The notes: generated by a model not told the origin, from the letters alone. A stretch of DNA of 64,000 nt from Acinetobacter calcoaceticus ANC 3811 (GCF_000399665.1 NZ_KB976986.1:3280733-3344732); one strand, 5' to 3'; positions 43,334 to 53,872 are shown, counted from the stretch's first letter. Numbers and translations are program-made.

Positions 43334-45895
43334 CTATTCAATCTGATTAATCAGATTTTCTAGTTCATCTTTCTCACGCTTCGGTGCTGCTCCCTGTGAA
43401 GGCTTCATAGCAGGAGGCGCTGCTTTTGATGGAATAACAATTTCTTCGCCTGGTAAATCGGAAAAGTCATTGTCATTGCTCAGTTTTGGTTGTGGTGGTG
43501 CTGGGCGATAAAGTGGGCGTGCTAATGGTGGAGCTGCACGATAAGTTTTCTTATCTCCTACCTCAGTAACAGTTTGTTGTTTGTCACGTGAAATAGGACC
43601 TTGAGCATCTTTATCTAAACGAACCCAAGATGCTGGCGTACCTTGCAATGCTTGACCCATAAAGTTAATCCAGATCGGTAATGCAGCAATACCACCATAC
43701 TCACGACGACCTAATGTAGTCGGCTGGTCAAATCCAACCCACGTTACAGTCACTAACTTGCCGTTAAAGCCTGCAAACCATGCATCTTTTGCATCGTTGG
43801 TTGTACCTGTTTTACCACCTAAATCACTACGACCAATTTTAAGTGCTGCACGACCTGTACCATGTTCAATAACGTCTCGTAAGATGTTCGCCATATCGTA
43901 AGCAGAGCTTGATTTTAAAATACGTTGAGCTTGGCGGTACTCGCTATTCGCTTTATCACTCTGTTTAAGGTTAAGTTGTTTAGCAGCTTTTTCTTTCTGC
44001 TCTACATCTTTGTTCGTAACCTCAATGACTTCATCATCTGTTGTCGTAGTTTTCTGCTCGTCATTAGTTGTGTCAGGCGCATTAATGCATGAAATACATG
44101 CATATTCTGGCTTAGCTTCATAAATTACTTTACCGTATGCATCTTCAATACGCTGAATAAAATGTGGTTGAACACGATAACCACCATTTGCAAACGTTGC
44201 ATATCCAGTTGCCATTTGAATTGGTAAGACTTGAGGAGTACCTAAGGCAATGGTGTAGTTACGTGGAATTTGATCTTCTTGTAAACCAAAATCCATGAAT
44301 AACTGGCGCGTACGTTCAATTCCCACAGTTTGTAAAAGGCGTACCGACACGGTATTACGAGACAAATACAAAGCACGGCGTAAAGGAATCATCCCTAAAT
44401 AACGACCGTCTGAGTTTCTAGGTGTCCACTTACCAATCGTGATAGGGCTATCATTCACCATGCTGTATGGCGTCATACCGCGTTCTAATGCCAATGCATA
44501 GACAAACGGTTTGATCGTTGAACCGGGTTGGCGCCAGCCTTGTAAGGCACGGTTAAATTTCGATTGATAGAAGTTATAACCACCTACAATTGCTTCAATT
44601 GAACCATCATTCGGGTTAATCGCAATAAGTTGACCTTGAACTTTTGGAACCTGAACTAAAGACCATGCTGTTTTTGCATCATTTGGACGTAAGCGAATAA
44701 TATCTTTAACTTGAACAATTTGAGAGGCACGGGAAGGAGCACCACCTACACTATTTGCATTGCGATAGGGGCGAGCCCATGCCATACCTGACCACTGTAC
44801 AGTAACGGTTGTGCCATCTTGCATGAGTGCTTCAAAAGAGCTGCTATTTACCTTGGTGACTTGTGCAGGGTAGGTATTAGCATATGCTCTAAATTCATTT
44901 AACGGTTTATCGTGTGCTTCCGCACCACGCCAGCCATGACGACGGTCATAAGCTTCAAGGCCATCTTGCACAGATTTCTCTGCAATCGCTTGGCGTTTAG
45001 CATCGATGGTTGTGTAGACTTTATAGCCAGAATCAATCGCTTGTTCACCAAAATGCTTTACAAGCTCTGAACGAACCATTTCGCCAGCATAAGGATGAAT
45101 ATTATTTAAATCCCGATTGGGCATGTTGAGGTTAATCGGTTCAGCTACGGCTTTTTGATATTCTGCTTGAGAGATATAACCCAGCTGTAACATGCGACCT
45201 AAAATCCAGTTACGTCTTTCAAGTGCACGCTCAGGATTAACCACAGGGTTGTATTTAGAAGGTGCTTTTGGCAAACCTGCGATCATTGCCATTTGGGCAA
45301 TGCTCAGATCATTAATACTTTTGTTGTAATAAATTTTGGCTGCCGCTGCGATACCGTAGGCATTTTTTCCTAGGAAGATTTTATTCACATAAAGACTGAG
45401 AATTTCTTCTTTAGATAAGTTTTGCTCAATTTTTCGAGCTAAAAAGATCTCGGTTATTTTGCGTTTTAAGGTTCTTTCTGGGCTCAAATAATAGTTCTTT
45501 GCAACCTGCATGGTAATGGTTGAACCACCAGTTTGCACATCAGAACCAGTCACACTTTCACTTAAAGCACGCCCTAAACCCTTAAAACTGATCCCGCTAT
45601 GTTCAAAGAAAGAAGAGTCTTCTGCTGCTAAAAATGCATGAATAAAAGCAGGAGGAATTTGTTTGTATTCAACTGGAATAGAAAGCTTACCACCATACTC
45701 GGCAATCAGTTGGTTATCTGATGTGTAGACCTGTAGAGGTTTTAAAAGCGGAGCTTTTTTTAGTGAACTCATTTCAGGGAGCGATGGGGCAATATAGAGA
45801 TACATGCCATAAAAGCCCATCGGAAGTGAGACTAAGATAATAATAATGATCAAAAAAATTGGACGCACGAAGCCCAAACTGGATAGCTTTTTCAT
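43334..45895 (-). CDS. mrcA: Penicillin-binding protein 1A (bifunctional)
   Basis: An 853-residue class A PBP, anchored by one TM segment (about 12-33). The glycosyltransferase domain has catalytic Glu92 in AEDSSFFEHSG and the TITMQVAKN motif. An OB-like insert follows. The transpeptidase domain has active-site Ser459 in STIKPF, SRNT and KTGT from Lys695. It ends with a Pro-rich, low-complexity tail. It polymerises and cross-links cell-wall glycan. It is divergent from pilM, an arrangement common in gammaproteobacteria (ponA-pilMNOPQ). Confidence 0.96.
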   Translation of the reverse strand: MKKLSSLGFVRPIFLIIIIILVSLPMGFYGMYLYIAPSLPEMSSLKKAPLLKPLQVYTSDNQLIAEYGGKLSIPVEYKQIPPAFIHAFLAAEDSSFFEHSGISFKGLGRALSESVTGSDVQTGGSTITMQVAKNYYLSPERTLKRKITEIFLARKIEQNLSKEEILSLYVNKIFLGKNAYGIAAAAKIYYNKSINDLSIAQMAMIAGLPKAPSKYNPVVNPERALERRNWILGRMLQLGYISQAEYQKAVAEPINLNMPNRDLNNIHPYAGEMVRSELVKHFGEQAIDSGYKVYTTIDAKRQAIAEKSVQDGLEAYDRRHGWRGAEAHDKPLNEFRAYANTYPAQVTKVNSSSFEALMQDGTTVTVQWSGMAWARPYRNANSVGGAPSRASQIVQVKDIIRLRPNDAKTAWSLVQVPKVQGQLIAINPNDGSIEAIVGGYNFYQSKFNRALQGWRQPGSTIKPFVYALALERGMTPYSMVNDSPITIGKWTPRNSDGRYLGMIPLRRALYLSRNTVSVRLLQTVGIERTRQLFMDFGLQEDQIPRNYTIALGTPQVLPIQMATGYATFANGGYRVQPHFIQRIEDAYGKVIYEAKPEYACISCINAPDTTNDEQKTTTTDDEVIEVTNKDVEQKEKAAKQLNLKQSDKANSEYRQAQRILKSSSAYDMANILRDVIEHGTGRAALKIGRSDLGGKTGTTNDAKDAWFAGFNGKLVTVTWVGFDQPTTLGRREYGGIAALPIWINFMGQALQGTPASWVRLDKDAQGPISRDKQQTVTEVGDKKTYRAAPPLARPLYRPAPPQPKLSNDNDFSDLPGEEIVIPSKAAPPAMKPSQGAAPKREKDELENLINQIE

Positions 45896-46057
45896 GATAA
45901 GTAAGCTTTAATAAGATCGAATACAAACTAATTGTGGTCAGTATAGCCTTTAGACATGCGGATTGTTAGATGAGATATTGTATCCGTGTAAAAATAAAGA
46001 CCTAGATTATTGGTTTGTAATTTTTTTTTGGGGATAAAAAAATAATAGGACAATAGT

Positions 46058-47116
46058 GTGCTCAGGTTATATCGTAAACCGAATAAGGGGTTAATGGGTG
46101 TCGATATTAGTTCGACTTCTGTTAAGTTGTTAGAGCTCTCTGTTAAGAACGGTAAATATTGGGTGGAAAGCTATGCTTTGATGCCTTTACCCGAGAACAG
46201 TGTAGTTGAAAAAAATATCTTGAATCCAGAGGCAGTTGCAGAAGCTTTGGAACGGGCGATGAATTTAGCAAATCCCCAAACCAGTAACGCTGCAATTGCT
46301 GTTCCAACATCGACGGTTATTCATAAAACCATCGAAATGGATGCAGAGATGAATGATGATGAGCGAGAAGTTCAGATTCGATTAGATGCGGAGCAGTATA
46401 TACCGTTCCCTTTGGACGAAGTGAGCCTTGATTTTGAGGTTTTACCGGATCGCCTGCCTAATCCAAACCGTGTGAATGTACTTTTAGTTGCAACAAGAAC
46501 AGAAAATGTTGAAACACGTGTAGAAGTACTCGAACTGGTGGATTTAACGCCTAAGCTTGCTGATGTCGAAAGTTACGCCGTTGAGCGTGCTTTTAGTGTA
46601 TTTGCTGATAGCTTGCCAATGGGTGCAAATACCATTGGTATTTTAGATATCGGCCATACCATGACAACATTATCGGTGATGCAAAGTGGCAAAATCATTT
46701 ATACCCGTGAACAAGTCTTCGGTGGCAAACAGCTTACTTTGGAAATTCAAAGCCGTTATGGTTTGTCTTTAGAAGAAGCAGGACGAGCTAAAAAAGAACG
46801 TTCTTTACCCGATGACTATGACATTGAAGTTTTAGAGCCATTTTTAGATGCGGTCGTACAACAAGCAGCTAGGTCTCTACAATTTTTCTTCTCTTCGTCA
46901 CAGTTCAATGAAATAGACCATATTTTACTAGCGGGTGGGAATGCCAATATTCCTGGGCTTGCCAAATTGTTGCAACAAAAACTTGGTTACCGTGTGACCA
47001 TTGCCAATCCATTTTTACAAATGGGTTTTTCTCCTCAAGTCGACATTCAAAAACTTGAAAATGATGCTTCATCATTAATGGTGGCATGTGGCTTGGCTTT
47101 AAGGAGTTTTGATTAA
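46058..47116 (+). CDS. pilM: Type IV pilus assembly protein PilM
   Basis: A 352-residue actin-like cytoplasmic protein of the pilus alignment complex, which binds the N-terminus of PilN. Actin-fold signatures: GVDISSTSVKLLEL (about 14-27) and ILDIGHTMTTLSV, then LLAGGNANIPGL near the C-terminus. The start is GTG 46058 with AGGA seven bases upstream. Its stop overlaps pilN by one base. First gene of pilMNOPQ, divergent from mrcA. Confidence 0.95.
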   Translation: MLRLYRKPNKGLMGVDISSTSVKLLELSVKNGKYWVESYALMPLPENSVVEKNILNPEAVAEALERAMNLANPQTSNAAIAVPTSTVIHKTIEMDAEMNDDEREVQIRLDAEQYIPFPLDEVSLDFEVLPDRLPNPNRVNVLLVATRTENVETRVEVLELVDLTPKLADVESYAVERAFSVFADSLPMGANTIGILDIGHTMTTLSVMQSGKIIYTREQVFGGKQLTLEIQSRYGLSLEEAGRAKKERSLPDDYDIEVLEPFLDAVVQQAARSLQFFFSSSQFNEIDHILLAGGNANIPGLAKLLQQKLGYRVTIANPFLQMGFSPQVDIQKLENDASSLMVACGLALRSFD

Positions 47117-47757
47117 TGGCGACAATTAATTTACTCCCTTGGCGTGATGGGCTTAGGGAGCAACGTAAAAAACAATTTATTATTTTCTGTTTTGGGGTCG
47201 TTGTTCTGGGGATCACCACTGTATTTTCTGGGTGGTTTTATTTGAATCAAAAATTAAATGATCAAGAGCAAGCTAATCAACTCATCACTAGTACAAACCA
47301 GAGTCTAGATCAACAGCTTAAAACCTTAAATGGTCTGCAAGAACAGCGTGATGCCATTATCGAGCGTATGAAACTTATTCAGGGATTGCAAAGTCAGCGC
47401 CCTGTTGTCGTGCGTTTGGTAGATGAATTGGTACGTGTGACGCCTACAGCGATGTATTTAACTAAATTTAGCCGAACTGGAGATAAATTTACCATTGAAG
47501 GTAAAGCTGAAAGTCCAAATACGGTTGCGGAGTTATTACGTAATCTTGAAGCATCACAATGGTATCGCAACGCTTTCATGAATTCTTTCTTGGCGGCTGA
47601 AGAGAAAAAAGATAAGACTGCGAGTTCGCTGCTTCCTAGAGTGGAAGATGGCTATGGCAGTTTTGTTGTGACTGTTGATTTGGGCGAAGCGGGGGTGACT
47701 ACAACAGATGATACCGCCAATACGTCTGTAAGTACGGATAAGGGGGCGCCTAAATGA
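47116..47757 (+). CDS. pilN: Type IV pilus assembly protein PilN
   Basis: 213 residues. The N-terminal INLLPWR motif (residues 4-10) is the known PilM-binding segment. One TM segment (about 24-45) and a periplasmic coiled coil and ferredoxin-like domain follow. It forms a heterodimer with PilO in the inner membrane. The gene overlaps pilM by one base and pilO by four, so all three are coupled. Confidence 0.93.
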   Translation: MATINLLPWRDGLREQRKKQFIIFCFGVVVLGITTVFSGWFYLNQKLNDQEQANQLITSTNQSLDQQLKTLNGLQEQRDAIIERMKLIQGLQSQRPVVVRLVDELVRVTPTAMYLTKFSRTGDKFTIEGKAESPNTVAELLRNLEASQWYRNAFMNSFLAAEEKKDKTASSLLPRVEDGYGSFVVTVDLGEAGVTTTDDTANTSVSTDKGAPK

Positions 47758-48503
47758 GTCCGGATGAACTTCATGAGTTGTCGTTAGAACAAGCTCCATC
47801 TAAGAAAAAACAGATCACTTTAGAAAAGTTTCTTCAGCAATTTAACACACTAGATATGAACAGTTATGGTAGCTGGCCATTATCTGTGAAAATTACTTGT
47901 TGGATTTTTATTTTCTTTGCTGTGTTGGCTTTGGGATATTTTGTTGTTATTCAGCCAAAGCTACAAGCAATTGATAATGCGCAGGCACAAGAAAGTAATT
48001 TGTTGAATGAATTTCGAGAAAAAGATTCCAAATTACGTAACTTGCAGCAATATCAGCTTCAACTTCAAGAGATGCAAGCAAACTTTAATCAGCAGTTAGA
48101 GCAATTGCCAAAAGAAACCGAAATTCCAAGCTTGGTTGAGGATATTAACTTAACTGGAGTGAATTCTGGTCTGAAGTTTAAAAATATCCGTTTAGAAGAT
48201 GAAGTGAAGCAGGAAATCTTTATTGAACAGCCTATTACGATGGAAGCAACTGGCGATTATCACGCTTTTGGGGCTTTTGTTAGTAGTATCGCGGCATTAC
48301 CCCGCATTGTAACGATGCATGACTTTGTTGTAGAAGCTGCGCCTGTTAAAGATAGTAAGTCAGATATTCCTGTACTTAATTATTCTATTAAGGCAAAAAC
48401 TTATCGCTATATGGGCGCCGTAGAAAATGCTGAACATCCGGAAAACAACGCTTCGGCTTCAGTAGCACCTGTTTCCTCTACTGCTAATACACAGTCGAAA
48501 TAG
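47754..48503 (+). CDS. pilO: Type IV pilus assembly protein PilO
   Basis: 249 residues with a cytoplasmic N-terminus, one TM segment (about 46-66, ITCWIFIFFAVLALGYFVV), a periplasmic coiled coil (QLQLQEMQANFNQQLEQLPK) and a globular part. It dimerises with PilN and contacts PilP. The N-terminal cytoplasmic tail is longer than in many species. Overlaps pilN by four bases (ATGA). Confidence 0.93.
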   Translation: MSPDELHELSLEQAPSKKKQITLEKFLQQFNTLDMNSYGSWPLSVKITCWIFIFFAVLALGYFVVIQPKLQAIDNAQAQESNLLNEFREKDSKLRNLQQYQLQLQEMQANFNQQLEQLPKETEIPSLVEDINLTGVNSGLKFKNIRLEDEVKQEIFIEQPITMEATGDYHAFGAFVSSIAALPRIVTMHDFVVEAAPVKDSKSDIPVLNYSIKAKTYRYMGAVENAEHPENNASASVAPVSSTANTQSK

Positions 48504-48513
48504 GAGCATTACA

Positions 48514-49041
48514 ATGAAACTTAAGCAAATTTCTTTTTCTATTTTGGCATGTTTAGTTTTAGTCGGATGTGACTCGAGAATTGATGCTGTAAATCAGCAA
48601 ATGGCAAATATACGTAACCAGCCACCACAGCCGATAGACCCAGCCCCTGTTTTTACACCTGTACCACAATTTAATTATGCGGCTCATCAGCTAAAGAGTC
48701 CATTTTTACCAAGCTCACTTGCTGCTGAGCTCAAAATTATGGCAGGAAAACGAGTCTATCCGAACTTCTCACGAGCACCTCAGCCTCTAGAAAGTTATGC
48801 ATTAGAATCCTTAAACATGAAAGGAAGCATTCGTAACAACCGTGGGCAAGTGCTGGCTCTTATCCAGTCACCTGATCAGCAAATTGAGCGAGTACAGGTG
48901 GGGAACTATATGGGGATGAATCAAGGGCGTATTACCCATATTGGTCCAACCCAAATTGATCTGGTGGAAATTGTCCCTGATGGGCGCGAAGGCTATGTGG
49001 AGAGACCAAGAACCTTAGTGTTAATTGGGCCCGCGCCCTAA
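48514..49041 (+). CDS. pilP: Type IV pilus lipoprotein PilP
   Basis: A 175-residue inner-membrane lipoprotein with lipobox LVGC (Cys19). It links PilNO to the secretin PilQ. The C-terminal beta domain is visible (SLNMKGSIRNNRGQVLALI; GNYMGMNQGRITHIG). AGGAG precedes the ATG. It is ten bases after pilO. Confidence 0.93.
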   Translation: MKLKQISFSILACLVLVGCDSRIDAVNQQMANIRNQPPQPIDPAPVFTPVPQFNYAAHQLKSPFLPSSLAAELKIMAGKRVYPNFSRAPQPLESYALESLNMKGSIRNNRGQVLALIQSPDQQIERVQVGNYMGMNQGRITHIGPTQIDLVEIVPDGREGYVERPRTLVLIGPAP

Positions 49042-49103
49042 AATTTAGGGAATAACAAAGAAAAAGTATTTTTAAAGATTATTTAATTGGGGATGGTCAG
49101 ACA

Positions 49104-51227
49104 ATGAATCACGTATTCCGTCAGTTTTCTATGGGGGCTGTAGCCATTGCAGTTATGCAGGTTGCCTCTGCGCAGGTCAGCATGACGAATATTGTACCGA
49201 CACAAATTGCAGGTCAAGGTACAGAAATTAGAGTTATGTTTAATGGTTTGCCACCGCAACCACAAGCATATCAACTTGAAAATCCTTCACGTTTGATTTT
49301 GGATTTTAATAAAGCTCAGCAGACTTTAACACAGTCAAAAGTAGCGATTGGTACAAATGAAGCGAGCTCGGTCGATGTAAGTTCTGACGATCAACGCTCA
49401 CGTTTAACCGTAAATTTAAAAGAGGCAGGTGCGTTTACAACACGTATTGAAGGTAATACTTTTATTCTAAAGATTAATTCAGCTCAAGCAGCTATTAAGC
49501 CTTTACCAACTACTACGGTACAACCGCAAGGCGTTTCAAATATTGGTTTTCAGCGTGGAAGTCAAGGTGAAGGATTAATTGTTATTGATTTACTAGGAAG
49601 TAATACGCCTGTTGATGTTCAACAACAAGGCAGCAAAGTTGTAGTGAGAACACTTGGCTCTAAAATTCCTACCCATTTAGCCAAACGTTTAAATGTAAAC
49701 GATTTTGCGACCCCTGTTTCTAGCATCGAGTCTTATAACGAAAAAGGTAATGGCGTTATTACGATCCAATCTACTGGTAGCTATGAATATATGGCTTATC
49801 AGGCGGAAAATAAACTCACCATTAGCTTAAAACGTCCTCAGGACAAAAGTGTAAGTACTGCATCTAAGCCATCTTATTCTGGTAATAAGCTTTCTCTGGA
49901 TTTTCAAGATATTGAAGTTCGTAGAGTTCTACAGCTACTTGCCGATTTTACTGGCATTAATATGGTGGCTGCCGATAGTGTTCAGGGTAATATTACTTTG
50001 CGCTTGAAAGATGTTCCGTGGGATCAGGCACTTGATATTATTTTAAAAACTAAAAACTTGGATAAGCGTAGAAATGGCAATGTTATTTGGATTGCTCCAG
50101 TTGCAGAGCTGATTAAAGCAGAAGATGATGAAGCAAAAGCTTTAGCGCAAACGATTAAGTTAGCACCGATCCAAACAGATTATATTCATTTGAGTTATGC
50201 CAAAGCCATCGATTTACTTAAGTTAATCGAGGATTCTCGTGATGGTAAGGGGGCAGTTGCGAATCGTACTGCAAACTCGGATTCTCTTGCGTTGGAGAGC
50301 TTGCTAAGTTCACGCGGTAGTGCTGTGGCTGATACGCGGACCAATACTTTAATTATTAATGATACAGCACAAAATATTGATAAAATCCGTAAAATGGTTG
50401 ATTTACTTGATGTACAAGTGAAGCAGGTCATGGTTGAGGCGCGTATTGTAAGAGCCTCTACTTCTTTTACCAAAGAACTGGGTGTCAAATGGGGAATATT
50501 GTCACAAGGAATCACCAATAATAAGAATTTGTTGGTTGGTGGTAGTGAAACAACTTTATGGAATTTACGAGAACCCAAAAAAGATGAGACTACGGGTGGC
50601 TATAAATATACGATTGAACGGCCAGATAACCTAAATGTCGATTTAGGGGTTTCTAATCCTGCGGGTAGTATTGCCTTTGGTTTAATTAGCATGTCTGATT
50701 TTATGCTTGATCTTGAACTTTCCGCATTACAAGCCGATGGCTATGGTGAAGTTATTTCGACACCTAAAGTCATGACAGCAGATAAACAATCTGCAAAAGT
50801 CGCTACTGGTCAGCAAGTTCCTTATCTGATGACGACTACTTCAGGTGCAGGTTCCACAGCAACTACTTCATTTAAAGATGCACTCCTAAGCTTGGATGTT
50901 ACTCCAAGTATTACGCCTGATGGGAAAATTCAAATGAAATTAGATATTTCTAAGGATTCTGTAGCAGGTGAAGCCCCTAATGGTGAATTAATTTTAAATA
51001 AAAATAATATTAACACCAATGTATTGGTTAATAACGGTGAAACGGTCATTTTGGGAGGGGTATTTGAGCAGACTACATCTAACTCACAAACCAAGGTTCC
51101 TTTCTTCGGTGATATTCCTGTACTTGGGCATTTATTCAGAAAAGATGTGAAATCTGATGATAAACAAGAGTTACTGATTTTCGTTACGCCACGAATTGTT
51201 AATGACACTTTGGTGAGAAATCATTAA
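49104..51227 (+). CDS. pilQ: Type IV pilus secretin PilQ
   Basis: The 707-residue outer-membrane pore for the pilus and for DNA uptake. The signal peptide ends near VASAQ (residue 24). Two AMIN-type beta domains follow (about 27-115 and 150-245), then STN/N0 (about 262-325), the secretin N1 domain (about 350-450) and the secretin core with VPYLMTTTSGAG, ending in DIPVLGHLFRKDVKSDDKQELLIFVTPRIV. Length is typical for the species group. It is the last pil gene; aroK follows 11-38 bases later depending on its start. Confidence 0.96.
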   Translation: MNHVFRQFSMGAVAIAVMQVASAQVSMTNIVPTQIAGQGTEIRVMFNGLPPQPQAYQLENPSRLILDFNKAQQTLTQSKVAIGTNEASSVDVSSDDQRSRLTVNLKEAGAFTTRIEGNTFILKINSAQAAIKPLPTTTVQPQGVSNIGFQRGSQGEGLIVIDLLGSNTPVDVQQQGSKVVVRTLGSKIPTHLAKRLNVNDFATPVSSIESYNEKGNGVITIQSTGSYEYMAYQAENKLTISLKRPQDKSVSTASKPSYSGNKLSLDFQDIEVRRVLQLLADFTGINMVAADSVQGNITLRLKDVPWDQALDIILKTKNLDKRRNGNVIWIAPVAELIKAEDDEAKALAQTIKLAPIQTDYIHLSYAKAIDLLKLIEDSRDGKGAVANRTANSDSLALESLLSSRGSAVADTRTNTLIINDTAQNIDKIRKMVDLLDVQVKQVMVEARIVRASTSFTKELGVKWGILSQGITNNKNLLVGGSETTLWNLREPKKDETTGGYKYTIERPDNLNVDLGVSNPAGSIAFGLISMSDFMLDLELSALQADGYGEVISTPKVMTADKQSAKVATGQQVPYLMTTTSGAGSTATTSFKDALLSLDVTPSITPDGKIQMKLDISKDSVAGEAPNGELILNKNNINTNVLVNNGETVILGGVFEQTTSNSQTKVPFFGDIPVLGHLFRKDVKSDDKQELLIFVTPRIVNDTLVRNH

Positions 51228-51265
51228 TATATTTTTCAATGAAAGCAATTGAAATAGGTGGCGCC

Positions 51266-51808
51266 TTGCCAAGCAAAGCGTTTGAAACCCTGCCAAATAT
51301 TTATTTGGTAGGGCCCATGGGGGCAGGAAAAACAACCGTTGGACGTCATTTAGCCGAAATATTAGGGCGTGAATTTTTAGATAGTGATCATGAAATTGAA
51401 CGCAAAACGGGTGCTACTATTCCTTGGATTTTTGAAAAAGAAGGGGAATTTGGATTTCGTGCTCGTGAAACCATGGTGTTGAATGAGTTGACTTCCCGTA
51501 AGGCTTTGGTTTTAGCAACAGGCGGTGGTGCGATTACTCAAGCACCTAATCGTGAGTTTCTAAAGCAGCGTGGTATTGTTGTTTATCTTTACACTCCAGT
51601 GGAACTACAATTACAACGAACTTATCGCGATAAAAACAGACCTCTATTACAAGTTGAAAATCCTGAACAAAAATTGCGAGATTTATTAAAAACACGTGAT
51701 CCTTTGTATCGTGAAGTTGCTCATTACACGATTGAAACCAATCAGGGTGCTGCACGCGATCTTGCACAAAAGATTTTGCAACTTATTTTGTCTAACACGC
51801 TAAAATAG
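51266..51808 (+). CDS. aroK: Shikimate kinase AroK
   Basis: 180 residues. It phosphorylates shikimate in the aromatic amino-acid pathway. P-loop GPMGAGKTT is at 16-24, the shikimate-binding DSDHEIE at about 41-47, ATGGGA near 88 and the lid RPLL at about 125. I choose TTG 51266 because AGGTGG lies five bases before it and the protein then starts (M)[15 protein letters not shown]. The in-frame ATG at 51239 adds nine residues and lacks a ribosome binding site. It is co-oriented with pilQ and aroB. Confidence 0.93.
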   Translation: MPSKAFETLPNIYLVGPMGAGKTTVGRHLAEILGREFLDSDHEIERKTGATIPWIFEKEGEFGFRARETMVLNELTSRKALVLATGGGAITQAPNREFLKQRGIVVYLYTPVELQLQRTYRDKNRPLLQVENPEQKLRDLLKTRDPLYREVAHYTIETNQGAARDLAQKILQLILSNTLK

Positions 51809-51836
51809 CCAAACTTACTCGTGGTTTAATAAACTC

Positions 51837-52919
51837 ATGCAAACTTTACATGTTGAATTAGGCGAACGCCGTTATCCTATTTTTATTGGCAGTCAACTTG
51901 ATCCTAAACAGTTGCTTGAGCCTTATATTCATGGTCAGCAGGTCATGATTGTGAGTAACGAAACGGTTGCTCCTTTATATTTATCTCACTATCAAGAAGC
52001 ACTAAAAAGTTTGGGTAAAACGATAGCTACTTGTATTTTGCCCGATGGTGAAAAATATAAAGATATTCAACATTTAAATTTAATTTTTGATGCACTACTT
52101 GAAGCTGGTTTTAACCGAGATTGTACGGTTCTAGCTTTAGGTGGCGGTGTGATTGGTGATATGGCTGGCTTTGCCTCAGCATGTTTCCAGCGTGGGGTGT
52201 ATTTTATTCAGGTTCCTACCACACTTCTTTCACAGGTCGACTCAAGTGTAGGTGGTAAAACTGGAATTAATCACCCACTGGGTAAAAACATGCTTGGCGC
52301 ATTTCAGCAACCTCAAGTTGTTTTGGCTGATATGGCTCAACTCAACACTTTACCAGATCGAGAGTTGTCTGCTGGATTATCAGAAGTTATTAAATATGCT
52401 TTGTTAGGTGATGCTGAGTTTCTGGTGTGGTTAGAGCAGAATATGGATGGGTTGGTTGGGCGCGATGCTGATCTTTTAGCAGAAGCTGTTTATCGTTCAT
52501 GTGCCCATAAAGCTCGTATTGTTGCAAATGATGAAAAAGAACAGGGCGAGAGAGCTTTACTCAACCTAGGTCATACCTTTGGTCATGCGATTGAATCTTA
52601 TCTTGGGTATGGTACTTGGTTACATGGCGAAGCAGTAGCTACTGGCATGGTCATGGCGGCTGATTTATCACAGCGTTTAGGCTGGATTTCAAGCGATGAT
52701 GTAGAGCGTACAAAAAAAATTATTAAACGCGCCAATTTGCCGATATCATGTCCAAAAATTCCATTGGATGAATTCCTTGGATATATGGCACATGATAAAA
52801 AAGTCCTCAATGGTCAATTACGTTTAGTGTTGTTAAAGCAACTTGGACAAGCTGTAATTACTAAAGACTTTGATGTTGAACTCATGAAACAAGCTATTTT
52901 GGCAAATCAACACGGATAA
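51837..52919 (+). CDS. aroB: 3-dehydroquinate synthase AroB
   Basis: A 360-residue NAD- and zinc-dependent enzyme that cyclises DAHP to 3-dehydroquinate. NAD-binding [14 protein letters not shown] lies at about 102-115, [18 protein letters not shown] at 130-147, and zinc ligands include a Glu in LSEVIKYA and His residues in [12 protein letters not shown]. It follows aroK by 28 bases and continues into the SPOR-like gene. Confidence 0.97.
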   Translation: MQTLHVELGERRYPIFIGSQLDPKQLLEPYIHGQQVMIVSNETVAPLYLSHYQEALKSLGKTIATCILPDGEKYKDIQHLNLIFDALLEAGFNRDCTVLALGGGVIGDMAGFASACFQRGVYFIQVPTTLLSQVDSSVGGKTGINHPLGKNMLGAFQQPQVVLADMAQLNTLPDRELSAGLSEVIKYALLGDAEFLVWLEQNMDGLVGRDADLLAEAVYRSCAHKARIVANDEKEQGERALLNLGHTFGHAIESYLGYGTWLHGEAVATGMVMAADLSQRLGWISSDDVERTKKIIKRANLPISCPKIPLDEFLGYMAHDKKVLNGQLRLVLLKQLGQAVITKDFDVELMKQAILANQHG

Positions 52920-52935
52920 TAAATTAAGGTAACAC

Positions 52936-53817
52936 ATGACTGTATCACGTACACTTTGGCAGAATGTTCAACAATATATCTGGTTGGTGGGTGGTATCGT
53001 CTGCTTGTTTCTGGCTTTTCTTTTCTGGGTAATGACTGATAGTAAGAAGCTTGTAGAAGTTGAAAAAGCAGCCGATTCAGAAACACCCGTGCAAATTCAG
53101 CCAGAAAAAGTGGCAACAACGGCTAACTTAGGGGCTTTAGCTGATGAAGTTAGGCCTCTTGATTTAACGACTCGGACTGTTGTATCTGGTCAGCATGAGG
53201 CGGAGTTCCGCGGTACAAAGTTTATTAACGAAAACAAGAAACAGTGGACGCTTGAGCTATTCCGCGCATCTGATGAAGATATTGTTAAAAACTTTTTAAA
53301 GAATCGTTCAGACCGAAATAAATTCATCTACTTCAGATTAAGTGGTGATAAGCAATCTGAACAATATGTTTTGACATATGGTGTATTTAAACGTTCTGAA
53401 GATGCAATTCAACAGTTAACACAGCTGAATCTTGATTTGCCTGAATCAATTAAGCCGCAACCTCAACAATTTTCGACCTATGTACCACTAGTCAATGACT
53501 TGGGTGCAGATGAAATGAAAGGTGGGATTAGTCAAACTTATGAAGTGCGTTTACGTCCAGCTGCATTGCCTAGAATTGATGAGTCTTTGCTTATGGGTAC
53601 AGGTGCAAATAATGCTATAAGTGCGCAACCTAAAGTAGCTGCTCCAGCAACAAACTCCACAACTCGGACAACCATTATTCGCAGAGATGCTGAAGGAAAT
53701 GTTGTGGATGTACATCAGTCGAATTCTGCTGCTGATACTGCTAAAAAGGCTCAACAAAATCGTGCAACTGAAGCTCCTCCTAAAAATGCAACAAATGAGG
53801 GCACAAGAGGGAACTAA
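52936..53817 (+). CDS. Bitopic membrane protein with a SPOR-like domain (DamX-like position)
   Basis: 293 residues: short cytoplasmic N-terminus, one TM segment (about 14-34), a linker, then about 95-155 with QWTLELFRASDEDIVKNF, IYFRLSGDKQ and YVLTYGVFKRSEDAIQQL, which follows the SPOR pattern (Y/W-T-L-Q-L ... YVL-YG-F-s-s-A). The C-terminal 80 residues are low-complexity, Ala/Asn/Thr-rich. In E. coli damX sits after aroKB and encodes a SPOR divisome protein, so both fold and position argue for a DamX-like role at the septum. SPOR identity is inferred by eye and the tail arrangement differs. Confidence 0.65.
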   Translation: MTVSRTLWQNVQQYIWLVGGIVCLFLAFLFWVMTDSKKLVEVEKAADSETPVQIQPEKVATTANLGALADEVRPLDLTTRTVVSGQHEAEFRGTKFINENKKQWTLELFRASDEDIVKNFLKNRSDRNKFIYFRLSGDKQSEQYVLTYGVFKRSEDAIQQLTQLNLDLPESIKPQPQQFSTYVPLVNDLGADEMKGGISQTYEVRLRPAALPRIDESLLMGTGANNAISAQPKVAAPATNSTTRTTIIRRDAEGNVVDVHQSNSAADTAKKAQQNRATEAPPKNATNEGTRGN

Positions 53818-53831
53818 GGATAAGAATAATG

Positions 53832-53848
53832 TGCACAAATATAGTGCA
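53832..53848. promoter_or_regulatory. Predicted NtrC site 1 upstream of gltB
   Basis: TGCACAAATATAGTGCA: perfect five-base arms TGCAC-N7-GTGCA, the same arms and spacing as the NtrC consensus. Centre about 161 bases upstream of the start predicted from the sigma-54 element. Confidence 0.65.
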
Positions 53849-53872
53849 ATAACAAAAGACATATATAATTTT

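Noticed and set aside
53830..53837. GTGCAC palindrome alone as a separate operator
   Set aside because: It is part of the longer TGCAC-N7-GTGCA dyad, which explains it better.
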